A DNA stretch of 10,813 nt from Phoronis ovalis (GCA_028565635.1 JAOXYB010059668.1:1-10813); one strand, 5' to 3'; positions 1 through 7,990 are shown, numbered from the stretch's first letter. Program-made: numbers and translations. Notes: generated by a model not told the origin, from the sequence alone.

Positions 1-20
1 TATGTGTGTGTGTGTGTGTC
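1..20. repeat. TG microsatellite
   Basis: The window opens inside an alternating TG run, so the true left edge lies outside the window. This is a simple dinucleotide repeat with no coding meaning. Confidence 0.9.
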
Positions 21-130
21 AGTATGCTATGATTCCAGAGAAGAGTTTCCATGTTATTTTATTGTTGGGAGGCAGTTGAGTGGTCTGTAGTTCTTTGAGA
101 AGGCCCTTGTTTTGTGACTTATGCGAAGTC

Positions 131-210
131 CACACAGATGCACACACACCACATACCATACACACCAAGCACTACATACCCCATGCACCACACACCACAC
201 ACACACATAC
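131..210. repeat. CA-rich degenerate microsatellite
   Basis: The stretch is built almost wholly from CACA, ACCA and ATAC words. It gives an apparent minus-strand reading frame rich in Cys, Val and Trp over this stretch. That frame is a product of the simple repeat and not a gene. Together with the TG run at the left edge it looks like the two arms of a decayed TG/CA tract. Confidence 0.85.
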
Positions 211-404
211 TTAAAACATTTTCTCAGTGCTTTCTTGTAACATGTTGCTAATGTTACATAATTTTCATACCAAGTGAAAAAAAAAATTAGAACTGAAAAA
301 GTGCTCAGCATATTCATGATGAAATTTAGAATCTACATTAAATTTACATTGTTCTTACAATTGTGAGCATTTCATACATAACTTATTAATGTTATGTAAT
401 AATG

Positions 405-418
405 GTTTCCATGGTAAC
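405..418. promoter_or_regulatory. RFX X-box-like palindrome
   Basis: The 14-mer GTTTCCATGGTAAC has two half sites, GTTTCC and GGTAAC, separated by AT. It departs from a perfect palindrome only at one base pair. RFX transcription factors bind imperfect inverted repeats of the form GTNRCC/RGYAAC with spacers of 0-3 nt, classically at ciliary and immune genes. No transcription start is visible nearby, so function is inferred from the motif alone. Confidence 0.4.
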
Positions 419-987
419 AATTTAATAATTTTACAAAAACTTACAAAATTAATGTCTTGCCATATTTCTTTTTAAAAAATTATTAAATGTCCTTTTTACC
501 ATGGAATATTTTTATTATTGACAGGCTGCTACAAAATGTGTAATATTTCATTTTTACATTTTCCAAGAAGATAAAAAGCTTTAATTTCCAGAATCATATG
601 TTTGAATATTCTTTTCTCATTATGTTTTTAATTTTATTTTTTTCATAAATGATGTTACTAATTTTTTAATAAACAATAAAAGATGTGCTTGTCTATGTCC
701 AAATTCGCTATGGTTAAAATCGTAAACAGAAAACGTTCATTTTTATGATGCCCCACGACAACAGACATTTCGAGGTTTGATTAAGTTAGTTTTTGGTTAA
801 ATTAAAAAACAATAAGAGTTGTTGTCCAAGTAAAACCTTATAGCATTGAAACTACATTCATTGCTGCTTAGATTGGTATCTTCATTTATTTTCAATTGTC
901 TCTTGAAAACTTATAAGAAACGTATTTCAACGTAAGTGTTACGTCTCCCCATATTTGTGCAAAGAGAATTGTGAACTGAGTTATATA

Positions 988-1003
988 CATACATGCATGT
1001 ATG
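988..1003. repeat. Perfect 16-nt palindrome in alternating purine-pyrimidine DNA
   Basis: CATACATGCATGTATG equals its own reverse complement. It sits in a longer run of TA, CA and GC steps (about 982-1017) just 5' of the coding exon. Such sequence can extrude a cruciform or flip to Z-DNA, but it may simply be decayed microsatellite. Confidence 0.7.
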
Positions 1004-1030
1004 CATATAGATACATATAAATTATTCCAG

Positions 1031-1145
1031 ATTGTGATAAGTTGGTTTCACCACAGTACCCCAAGATTGTCTATGTTCCATGTGAAATGTCATACGCTGA
1101 GAAAATTGGATGGACCAAAGACATGCTGTTTTCTGCCAGTGACAG
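1031..1145 (+). CDS. Gene 1 penultimate coding exon (partial, unrecognised protein)
   Basis: I read 37 codons from position 1033, starting CDKLVSPQYPK, followed by IVYVPCEMSYAEKIGW and ending FSASD. A split codon begins at 1144. The exon ends at a clear donor, GACAG|GTAAAA (GT at 1146). The left edge is placed after the AG at 1029-1030, because the frame stays open and protein-like up to there; an in-frame TAA sits at 1018. The alternative acceptor is CACCACAG at 1056, which has the better pyrimidine tract and would start the exon at TAC. The last two bases AG join G1516 of the next exon to give Arg, so the frame is kept exactly. There is no start codon here, and the N-terminal part lies to the left, outside or in undetected exons. 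I do not recognise the family. The segment is mixed hydrophobic and charged, without an obvious membrane span. Confidence 0.62.
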
Positions 1146-1515
1146 GTAAAATCCAATTACTGCCTTTTGTTTTGTCTTCAAAGATTTTTGGGGTCTGCAT
1201 GCATTTAACTATCCAAAATTTAACTGAAAAAATGAAGGATGAATAAGTTTTGCCAAAAATATTCTCCTTAAATGACAGAGTGATTAGAAATGTTACTAAC
1301 AGATGCCACTTTTCATATTGTAAATGATATCCGTATTGGTAGTAAATAGTGCTGTCTGAATGAGCCATCTGGTATCAGTCTGTAATATATATTTTATAAG
1401 TGGCTTTTAATATTCTGAAGCACTCACTAAGTATTTGATTATGTGCTTTGTATCAATTAGATATGGGTTATTATAAAAATTCTTTTTCAAAGTAGCCATT
1501 TTACTCCCAATTTAG
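1146..1515 (+). other. Gene 1 intron, 370 nt, GT-AG
   Basis: It begins GTAAAA and ends ACTCCCAATTTAG. An in-frame TAG at 1493 in the downstream frame shows that the exon cannot extend further left. The intron is AT-rich and holds an overlapping minus-strand open frame (1090-1368), which I treat as chance because it runs across the exon and the splice donor. Confidence 0.62.
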
Positions 1516-1864
1516 GCATTGCCATTCAGAATTTGGTGATCAACATTTTGAGCAGCCATCATCCTGCCAGTCAAGCTGCAGTTCATTAAAAGATTTGGTG
1601 GTAGATTATGACTTTTCAATAGAAAATGGGTCCTGGAATCAAGCTTTATCAACACCCAATATCAATAATCCTGTGCGTCGAAAAAGCTTCACTGGTTCCC
1701 CTCCAAAAGAGAGTGAAGCTATATACACTATACTAAGTGATTCATCAAGTGATAGTACCATTGCAACAACAGAATCTGATGCATTACTATTTGAAAAATC
1801 TAAAATGCCACAGACTGTAACTGCTCAGATGTATCTTGACATCAAAGATGTGAAATCTGAGTAG
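1516..1864 (+). CDS. Gene 1 terminal coding exon, Ser/Thr-rich C-terminal tail
   Basis: After the first base completes an Arg codon, 115 codons follow before the TAG at 1862-1864. The peptide starts HCHSEFGDQHFEQ, then has a Ser/Cys-rich patch (SSCQSSCSSLKDL) and the segment VVDYDFSIENGSW. Next come a basic site RRKSF followed by GSPPKE, an acidic Ser/Thr cluster (LSDSSSDSTIATTESD), and the end TAQMYLDIKDVKSE. RRKS resembles a basophilic kinase site, SDSSSD an acidic-directed (CK2-like) site, and YTIL and YLDI are two YxxPhi tyrosine motifs. Such a composition suits a disordered regulatory or cytoplasmic tail, but that is inference. With the preceding exon the visible protein is 153 residues. 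The ordinary codon use, the intact frame over the intron and the AATAAA 367 nt after the stop support a live gene. I cannot name it. Confidence 0.75.
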
Positions 1865-2010
1865 TCATCACAACAGATAAAATTATCCAAATCTACTATG
1901 CAGTCTAAGCAAATCTTTTCGTAAATACTGTTTCTTTTTCATGTTAGCATGCAAAAATACTTTCGGTTTCAACAATTTTTACCATTTAATTCAACAAAAA
2001 CTTAGTTGAA

Positions 2011-2258
2011 TTATTTAAGTTTTACAAATTATACAGTGCAAATATATAAACAAATTATGTTCCGGTAAAAGCATAACCAACCAAACTAAACACCCAAATA
2101 TACCCATATACCCAAAAAGGATTCTAGAAAAGGAATTCATTATGTATTGCATGATATAATCTGTGAGAAACGTTAACATTTTTCAGCCTTTTGTATCATC
2201 GACAAAAACAGTACTATAGAAAGAATTTACAATAAAGTTTGGTGTATGATGTAGTGTA
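2011..2258 (+). repeat. Direct duplication, copy A
   Basis: This copy is colinear with 2884-3121 at an offset of 846-873 nt. Shared blocks are a TTTAAGTTTTA...AATTATAC block (2015 against 2888), TTAACATTTTT (2173 against 3019), and GTATGATGTAGT (2243 against 3107). Many substitutions and small indels make it an old duplication or two copies of a dispersed element. Confidence 0.55.
2231..2236 (+). terminator. Polyadenylation signal AATAAA of gene 1
   Basis: A canonical AATAAA lies 367 nt after the gene 1 stop, followed within about 10-25 nt by GT-rich sequence. In the second duplicate copy near 3085-3095 the hexamer is not conserved. Confidence 0.5.
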
Positions 2259-2260
2259 TT

Positions 2261-2883
2261 ACAGCTAGATAAAAAGAAATGATATATGGTCCGAGGGCTA
2301 TTATACATATTTTATTTTATGGTACAGAGGTGTATGGGTACATGTATTTGCTTAGCTTACCGATACATTTAAGCTGCATGTATAGGGCATTTGTAATAGT
2401 CTGTATAGAAATGTAAGTCATTCGCTAAACAGTTACATATAGGTGAAAAACTAAATTTTACCGTCGTTTTTAATACTATTATTATTATTATATTAAACAT
2501 ATGTATGTTACGTACTGATTTATTGTCTTTTTCAGCTATTACCTAGTGATTTACAGCTATCATTATAAATAAGAATTAAAAATCCTTATACATTGAGTTA
2601 TTTTTAATTCCCAAGCTTATCATATCATATTGTACCTGCCACCCCTCACAATAGTGGAATAGCCGCAATAAGGTTAAATGTCATCTAATAAATATCAATA
2701 ATAACCATATAGCTTTTCTTTTTGCTAGCTGTAAGTTATGTCAATGATCTATAAAATATATAATTATACAAAAACAATTCAAATATAAGCAATATTTTTG
2801 ATTTTGTTGCTAGTTCGTGTTGGTATGAAAAAATTTCTTGTATCAGCAGTTTTTAACATTAAATTTTACAGAACTTGGTGGAA
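2261..2883. other. Gene-free AT-rich interval
   Basis: I see no supported coding exon. It holds an ATT trinucleotide run near 2477-2491 and many TATA-type words. Another AATAAA-like string lies near 2688. Confidence 0.6.
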
Positions 2884-3121
2884 AAATTTAAGTTTTATTA
2901 ATTATACTTAGAATATTCAACAAAGAATAAAATTTAACACAAAACACACATACCCAGTAACTGATTAATATACAAAGAGAGTTGCTCATGCATTTTAAGT
3001 CGTAATCAGCGAGAAATATTAACATTTTTAGGCCATTTGTAACATTGATAAAAAAAACAGAAATACAGTACATACATGTTTAGCAACAATTGCCAACAAG
3101 TTGTATGTATGATGTAGTTGA
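2884..3121 (+). repeat. Direct duplication, copy B
   Basis: This is the partner of 2011-2258, in the same order and orientation. A minus-strand open frame across this copy (2888-3073) has no counterpart kept open in copy A and is not supported as a gene. Confidence 0.55.
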
Positions 3122-3790
3122 GCAATGCAGAAATAAGTCCAAAGTTGGGTATAAGAGGTTAAACGGCAGTTCATGGGACCAATTTTACCTTATAAAGTTA
3201 CCTTGTCAGTCAAAAATTGCAATGGAAATAACTGAAGGTATAAATTGTAATATTGTAAATATCCATGGTCCATGTGGCATGTTGGCACATAACTTAACTG
3301 ATAGATGTGTTTATCTACATGTTCATGTAGTTGTTTTTTAATATACCTGATGCTTTAAAAACAATGGTACAAACAGCATTTAGAGAATTCATAAAAGTGC
3401 ATCTATACGTCTTCATTTTACGATAATAAAGCCCTAGGGCAAATTTTTATTCGTTAAGAAAGAGATGATGCCCTAACAACAGAAATCTTAAAAGTATATT
3501 AAAAGGACAGACAAGTGAAAGAAAACATCAAAAAAATAGAAGTGGTTCAATCCCAAATTGGATTTAATAACAAATTTGAAATATGTATTTTCTGAAAATA
3601 TTTTTCATATTCAGCCCACCATCAAAAAGAAATGGTTGATAATTTATAGACAGCAAGTTTTCCGCTTCTAACAAAAACAACTTTTGGATACATGTATTTA
3701 TAACAAATTATAGCTTTTTCGGAACAATATTTTTTTTACCAATGTTACAAAATGTTCAATGTTTCTTGTGAATAATTACATTCGTTCCTG
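3122..3790. other. Gene-free AT-rich interval between gene 1 and gene 2
   Basis: A plus-strand open frame runs to 3341 but opens only with a TTG, has no splice context and no recognisable domain, so I leave it out. A perfect 10-nt palindrome GCCCTAGGGC lies at 3431-3440, directly after an AATAAA at 3425. Otherwise nothing is supported. Confidence 0.55.
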
Positions 3791-3806
3791 TTTTACAATA
3801 CACTTT

Positions 3807-3812
3807 TTTATT
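3807..3812 (-). terminator. Polyadenylation signal of gene 2 (minus strand)
   Basis: The plus-strand TTTATT reads AATAAA on the minus strand. It lies 110 nt downstream of the gene 2 stop, a normal distance for a short 3' UTR. Confidence 0.55.
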
Positions 3813-3921
3813 CCATGAATGCACCAGATTATATTCTGCATGTTTAAATGTTTAGATTTTTAGTAAGTTAAATTTAAAATTTAGTTAATTCCTCATTCCA
3901 ATTGCAATGAAATTTTAAAGC

Positions 3922-4104
3922 TTAATCTTCGGGTCCAAAGCCAAACACAGAGTCATTATCAAACCAGTGCATATTTTCTTGTTTCTTTGAAGACTTCGGT
4001 GTCAGTTCAAGGGATTTCTTATCAGATGACTTAAAGAACTTCCCTGGTGATTTCATTGGTGTCACTCTTACATTTCTAGATGTATCAAGCTGCTTGTCAC
4101 AATG
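3922..4104 (-). CDS. Gene 2 terminal coding exon with S/T-P sites and C-terminal FGF motif
   Basis: On the minus strand an acceptor with sequence TTTGCTTACAG (AG opposite 4105-4106) opens a phase-0 exon of exactly 61 codons ending in TAA at 3924-3922. The 60 residues start HCDKQLDTSRNVRVTPMKSP, continue GKFFKSSDKKSLELTPKSSK, and end KKQENMHWFDNDSVFGFGPED. Numbering from the first codon, Thr15-Pro, Ser19-Pro and Thr35-Pro are proline-directed kinase sites inside a Lys/Ser-rich, probably disordered stretch. An aromatic and acidic C-terminus, HWFDNDSVFGFGPED, follows. Phe54-Gly55-Phe56 resembles the FGF motif by which sororin and Wapl contact Pds5. That comparison rests on three residues and is only a suggestion. 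The composition would suit a cell-cycle or chromatin protein. Earlier exons must lie to the right of 4104 and I did not find them. I cannot name the gene. Confidence 0.72.
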   Translation of the reverse strand, partial: HCDKQLDTSRNVRVTPMKSPGKFFKSSDKKSLELTPKSSKKQENMHWFDNDSVFGFGPED

Positions 4105-4267
4105 CTGTAAGCAAATTATATTATTGTGATGCCATGAAATTCCTACTAGTTTAAGATCAGTGGCAAATTGATTGAATTGAATTTGCTAACACCATTAATA
4201 ACATTACAAAGAAGTCATTAATGTGTTTGTAGAAAAGTGGCTATAATTGAATACATATGCTGTATCT
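4105..4267 (-). other. Start of gene 2 upstream intron (minus strand)
   Basis: This interval is intronic by inference, because the exon at 3922-4104 begins with a splice acceptor. The pyrimidine tract and a TA-rich patch lie at about 4107-4130. No donor partner was located in the window. Confidence 0.45.
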
Positions 4268-4289
4268 GGGTGGGGGGTGGGGGGGGGGG
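4268..4289 (+). repeat. G-run with quadruplex potential
   Basis: The tract is GGG-T-GGGGGG-T-GGGGGGGGGGG (3, 6 and 11 Gs). The 11-G run can supply two G-triplets, so four runs are available for a quadruplex. It also creates a poly-Gly open frame (4237-4470) that is not a gene. Confidence 0.75.
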
Positions 4290-4377
4290 CAGTCAGTATG
4301 AAAGCATGTTACAACAAAATTTCGCGGAAAGGGTATGTTTTTCGAACCACCAGCGTGTAATGCATGTTATGTGCTTA

Positions 4378-4565
4378 GGGTCTGTTTTTTTGGCTAAAAG
4401 CACGAAAAGGGGTGTTTTTTTGGAGGTGTGTCACTTCATTAGGTGTTTTTTCCCAAAGTCACCTCCTTAGAGGTGTATTTTTTCAAAAAACTCACTTCCT
4501 TAGGGTTGCATTTTTTTTTGCAGAATTTCACTTTGTTGGGGGCTTTTTTGAAAAGCCATGCTGGA
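4378..4565 (+). repeat. T-rich tandem repeat, 29-35 bp unit, about 5-6 copies
   Basis: Units begin near 4378, 4409, 4442, 4471, 4504 and 4539. The shared plan is GGGTGT, then a T6-T9 run, then a purine-rich stretch, then TCACTTCCTTAG. The last unit is partial. Three overlapping open frames run through the block (4412-4618 and 4443-4679 plus, 4439-4639 minus). They share Phe-rich periodic peptides because the unit is often near a multiple of three. That periodicity is a repeat artefact and no frame has gene context. Confidence 0.75.
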
Positions 4566-4568
4566 ACA

Positions 4569-4607
4569 TGGGTACCCACTTTCATATTGACTGCACCCCC
4601 TGGGTGC
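4569..4607. repeat. Two short perfect palindromes after the T-rich repeat
   Basis: TGGGTACCCA (4569-4578) is a perfect 10-nt palindrome. GCACCC-CCT-GGGTGC (4593-4607) is a hairpin with a 6-bp G+C-rich stem and a 3-nt loop. They lie just past the last T-rich unit and may be part of the same element. Confidence 0.6.
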
Positions 4608-4950
4608 TGTATGCATGATATCAAAATTTCAACCATCATTCTGTCAAAACAATTCTACAAGCCACAGGAGAAAAGTTAATCATAGCACAGATTGAACAGG
4701 TGTCAGTGCAACATGGATAAATTGGCTTATCACTGCACAACTGAATATTATGAAAAAATGTTTTTAATAAATTTTCTTTACAAGAAACTGTGACATTCAG
4801 TACATAACTAAAATTGTAATTGAAATTTTGAGATATATTGAGGTACATATGCTGAATCAACCTTCTCGGGAAAATATGACGGTTACATTGCAAGTAACCT
4901 AGGTGAAAATTATACCTAATCTGTAGTTTTTCATGTACTCACTCTGTGCT
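4608..4950. other. Gene-free interval before the satellite
   Basis: A minus-strand open frame (4636-4893) spans most of it, but it has no splice context, domain or convincing composition. I see no other structure. Confidence 0.55.
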
Positions 4951-5597
4951 GAATATGAAGCTGATCAGATAAAAACTGAAGCTATTAATGTGATGTACAA
5001 TCTTGGGAACAAACATGCATGGCCACCAGTCAGCCATCTTGGAAGAGATTCAGATCAAAATTATAACCAATCTGTACTTTGAACTGAACATAAGCTAATC
5101 GAAAAGATACTGAAACATTTATTGCAAGACAAAGAAAGCGTTAAGGCATTTGACCCACCTCTCAAGGTCACCTAGCCAAATACGCTCACCAAACTATGGC
5201 CTTTGTGAATTAACCTTTGAATTGTCCAGTCAATGCTTCGTCCTTCTCAAAGTGGCACTACAATAAAGGTGGCAACCACTCATCCATATTGGAAATACTC
5301 CAGACCAAAATTACAAACAACCCGCACTTTGACCTCCTGTACTTCAGTTCCCTGTATTGATATGAAGCTGATCGGATAAAAACTAAAGCAGTTATTGTGA
5401 GACAAATAAGTAAGTCTTTTGTACAACAAACAAGACATCTGCAATGTCAGATACCAATCACATCCCTAGGATCACATCATATTGCTGTTCATATATGTTG
5501 AAGTAGGTATACGTAAAACAATGCACCAGATGCAATAAATATCAAGGATTAGTATCGACATTTGACCCACTGTTCAAGGTCATTCTAAAATCTAGGC
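4951..5597 (+). repeat. Degenerate 315-bp satellite, left part (about 2.5 units)
   Basis: Units are recognised by three anchors: A, GAATATGAAGCTGATC then GATAAAAACT; B, GAATTGTCCAGTCAATGCTT; and C, CCATATTGGAAGTAAT. Anchor A occurs at 4951, about 5087 (decayed) and 5357, B at 5219, and C near 5030 and 5279. The first unit lacks its middle part. Units contain TTTGACCCAC...CAAGGTCA, CCCACC and ACAAACATGGCCACCAGT phrases in constant order. Divergence between units is high, so the array is old. Single-unit open frames on the minus strand are not genes. Confidence 0.85.
5425..5575 (+). repeat. Long-unit module, copy 1
   Basis: This is an extra segment present only in long satellite units. It has ACAAGACAT, CATCCCTAGGAT, a central T-rich part, TACGTAAAA and CAATAAAT, in the same order as 7572-7745. 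It replaces the usual AAGTGTTATGCACAA stretch of ordinary units. Confidence 0.7.
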
Positions 5598-5668
5598 TGA
5601 ATAAATCCATCCATTAGAGTTCCATACCTTAACTAACAACTGGGCTTAACCATAGTCAATTGTTGTTA
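5598..5668 (+). repeat. Left terminal inverted repeat of the foldback element
   Basis: It pairs with 6012-6082. The outer 20 nt are exact. Inner blocks include GTTCC.TACCTT, AACTAAC and GGCTTAACCAT, all present in reverse complement in the right arm. Confidence 0.8.
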
Positions 5669-6011
5669 TATTCCTTCAATTTAGCAAGAGCAAAGTAATT
5701 ATGTTATTAAACTTTTGACCCAACTTTGCCCACCGAGATAAGCTTTTATTTCCTCTGTGCAATCCAACATCGCTTACCTAGTCTATGCTATCATGATGAC
5801 TCATTCTGAATAGGTATCACCGGGGAGCTTGCTTTTTGCTTAGCGGACTATAGATAAACTTTGGCAGGACAGAAGGTGTGTGATCGACCCCTACCCGCTT
5901 AGACCACTGTTAAACCTATTACTGTAAGCTGCAATTTGATTGGTGTCACAACTTTTGTGTCACTTTATATAGAAATAAAGGGATCATCATTCTGCTTTTT
6001 GAGATAATAAA

Positions 6012-6082
6012 CAAAAATTGTCCATGGTTAAGCCTAGACGTTAGTTGAGAAGGTACGGAACACTAATGGATGGATTTATTCA
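6012..6082 (-). repeat. Right terminal inverted repeat of the foldback element
   Basis: This is the reverse complement partner of 5598-5668. It is slightly longer internally through small insertions. Confidence 0.8.
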
Positions 6083-7990
6083 TACTGCTTAAAATCCCAC
6101 CTTGGTAAGTAAACTTGCCCACCTATAGCCCTGATGAATTGACACTTGAATTGCCCTGTCAATGCTTCATCTTTCTGGAAAGGGGCAAGTGTGATGTGCC
6201 CTCTCAGGAGCAAACATGGCCACCAGTCAATTATATTGGAAGTAATCAGGTCAAAACTATATCTGACCTGTAGTTTGACCATGCCATGTAATGAATAAAG
6301 TGAATAAAAAGTGAATCAATTATCCCAAGACAAAGAAAGCACTATGCACAATGAAAAAATATCAAAGATTCAGATACCCAATTGACCCACTTTTAATTCT
6401 CAAATTCCACCTATTCTAATACCCTCCAAAAACCTATAACTTTCATAAATCCATCTTTGAATTGTCCAGTCAATGCTTTGTCTTTCCGGCTCATGGGTCA
6501 ATGTGATGTACCCTCTCGGAAACAAACATGGCAGGCAGTTGGCATATTGGAAGTAATCAAGAACAAAGACATAAACACCCTGTACTTTGGACATGTATTT
6601 ACCCTATACCAAATATGGAGTTGATCTCTGATAAAAAGTAAGCAATTATTGCGATACCAAGAAAATGTTATGCACAAAGAAAAATGTCAGATGTCACTAC
6701 TTTTCTTGGTCATTCTAAAATGCAACCTAGCTTAATATGCCCACCCAAAGTTTGGCATTCATGAATCCACCTTCGAATCATCCAGTCAATACTAAGTCCT
6801 TCTAGAAAGTGGCGCAACATGATGTGCCCTCTTCAGAACAAACATGCTTGACAGTTTGCCATATTGGAAGTAATCTGGGTCAAATAATACATAAACTGTA
6901 CTTTGATCTGTACTTAACTGCACCAAATACAAAGCTGATGACATATAAACTGAAGTAGTTACTGCGAGATAAAGATAGTGTTACCCACAATGAATGAAAT
7001 GTTGAAGATTCAGATTGGTATATGACTCATTTTAAAATGTCACATAGCCTTAATACACCCACCAACTTATGGCCTTCATCAACCCACCTTTGAATTGTCT
7101 AGTGAACGCTTCATCTTTCTGGAAAGTTGCACAGCATTACTTGATCTCACGGGAAGAAACATGATTGTCAGCAATCCATATTGGAAGTAGCCAAGGTAAA
7201 AATTATAACTTACCTGTACATTGACCAGTAATTCAATATGAAGCTGATCTGACAAAAACTAAAGCAGTTATTGCCAGACAAGAAAAGTGTTATGCACAAC
7301 AACAAATGTCAAAATTGTATCAGCATTTGAACCACTTTTCAAGGTTATCTAAAATGTCATCTAGCCTAATATGCTCACACACTTATGGCCTTCATGAGTC
7401 CCTCTTCCACCTGTCCAGTTAAAAATGCGACTTGACCTATTGGGAACAAACATGACTATTGGAAATCATCCAAGTCAAAACATATTTCCAACATAGTTCC
7501 TATACTTTGACCTATATTGAATATGAAGCAGATCTAAACAACAAGATCTTGGAATTGATCCAGGTCAGAAGAACAAGACATTTGTCATGTCACATGTCCA
7601 TTACATCCCTAGGATTATATCACATTGCAGTTTGTGTACGGTTTATAGCTGGGCTGTGCAATTTTTCAAGTAGTTCCTGTAAGTGTTACATACGTAAAAT
7701 AACGTACGAGATACAATAAATGTCCAAGGTTCGGATTGGCATTTGACATTGAAGTTAGGCCATTCAAATTGTCACTTAACCAAATATGCCCACCTACTTA
7801 TGGCTTTCTGGAATCCATCCTTGAATCGTCCATTTTTGATGTACCCTCTTGGAAACAAATATGGCCACAAGTTGGCAATATCGGAAATTTTCCGGGTCAA
7901 AATGATACCCAACCTGTACTTTGAATACTTACTCTGTACTGAATATCAAATAAATCAGATAAAAACTATACGGACCTGTACTGACTTGAC
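6083..7990 (+). repeat. Degenerate 315-bp satellite, right part (about 6 units)
   Basis: Anchor B lies at 6148, 6459, 6775, 7092, about 7405 and 7815. The steps are 311, 316, 317, 313 and 410 nt. Anchor A lies near 6290, 6612, 6923, 7231, 7519 and 7939. Anchor C lies near 6233, 6542, 6860, 7177, 7456 and 7875. The 410-nt step holds the extra module at 7572-7745. Open frames inside (6076-6282 and 6400-6594 minus, 7459-7719 and 7736-7997 plus) fall in different units and frames and share no conserved product. I treat the whole array as non-coding. Confidence 0.85.
7572..7745 (+). repeat. Long-unit module, copy 2
   Basis: This is the partner of 5425-5575: ACAAGACAT, ACATCCCTAGGAT, ACGTAAAATAA, ACAATAAAT and ATTTGAC in the same order. 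It carries an additional stretch of roughly 25-60 nt near 7640-7690 that copy 1 lacks. Confidence 0.7.

Larger units (their letters stand above)
211..1030. other. AT-rich stretch without a supported gene
   Basis: This is probably an intron of, or upstream flank to, the plus-strand gene whose exon begins near 1031. I see isolated splice-like strings: an acceptor-like tract ending at about 523, and a GTAAGT donor consensus at 932. The open stretch 871-931 before that donor ends in a phase that does not fit the exon at 1031 or 1057. I therefore do not call it an exon. An X-box-like palindrome lies at 405-418. Confidence 0.6.
1865..2260 (+). other. Probable 3' UTR of gene 1
   Basis: This AT-rich sequence follows the stop codon and reaches a canonical polyadenylation hexamer at 2231. 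A T/G-rich patch (GTTTGGTGTATGATGTAGTG) lies directly after it, as expected for a downstream element. The right half of this UTR is also copy A of a local duplication. Confidence 0.5.
5598..6082. mobile_element. Foldback / MITE-like element with about 70-bp terminal inverted repeats
   Basis: The first 20 nt, TGAATAAATCCATCCATTAG, are an exact reverse complement of 6063-6082. Similarity continues inward for about 70 nt, to about 5668 on the left and from about 6012 on the right, with a few substitutions and indels. The length is about 485 bp with no coding capacity, so it would be non-autonomous. It splits a satellite unit: sequence resembling the unit stops at CTAAAAT on the left and resumes at TTAAAATCCCACC on the right. 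A direct TAAAAT at 5586-5591 and 6090-6095 may be the target duplication. That would give an element of 498 bp with less exact outermost ends. I cannot assign a superfamily from the ends alone. Confidence 0.8.

Noticed and set aside
54-317. Minus-strand 87-codon frame
   Set aside because: It runs through the CA-rich microsatellite; the Cys/Val/Trp-rich part is simple-repeat translation.
524-577. Exon-like stretch after TTATTATTGACAG
   Set aside because: It reads only about 19 codons to a stop, with no partner exon and AT-driven composition.
871-931. Possible plus-strand exon between CTGCTTAG and the donor AAC|GTAAGT
   Set aside because: The only open frame ends in a phase that does not fit the gene 1 exon at 1031 or 1057.
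3090-3341. Plus-strand 83-codon frame
   Set aside because: It opens only with TTG, partly overlaps a duplicated segment, and shows no domain or splice context.
4439-4679. Phe-rich periodic frames on both strands
   Set aside because: They are the translation of a T-rich tandem repeat; three frames are open at once for the same reason.
6076-6594. Two minus-strand frames in neighbouring satellite units
   Set aside because: They cover the same part of the repeat but share little peptide similarity, and no frame is kept over the array.
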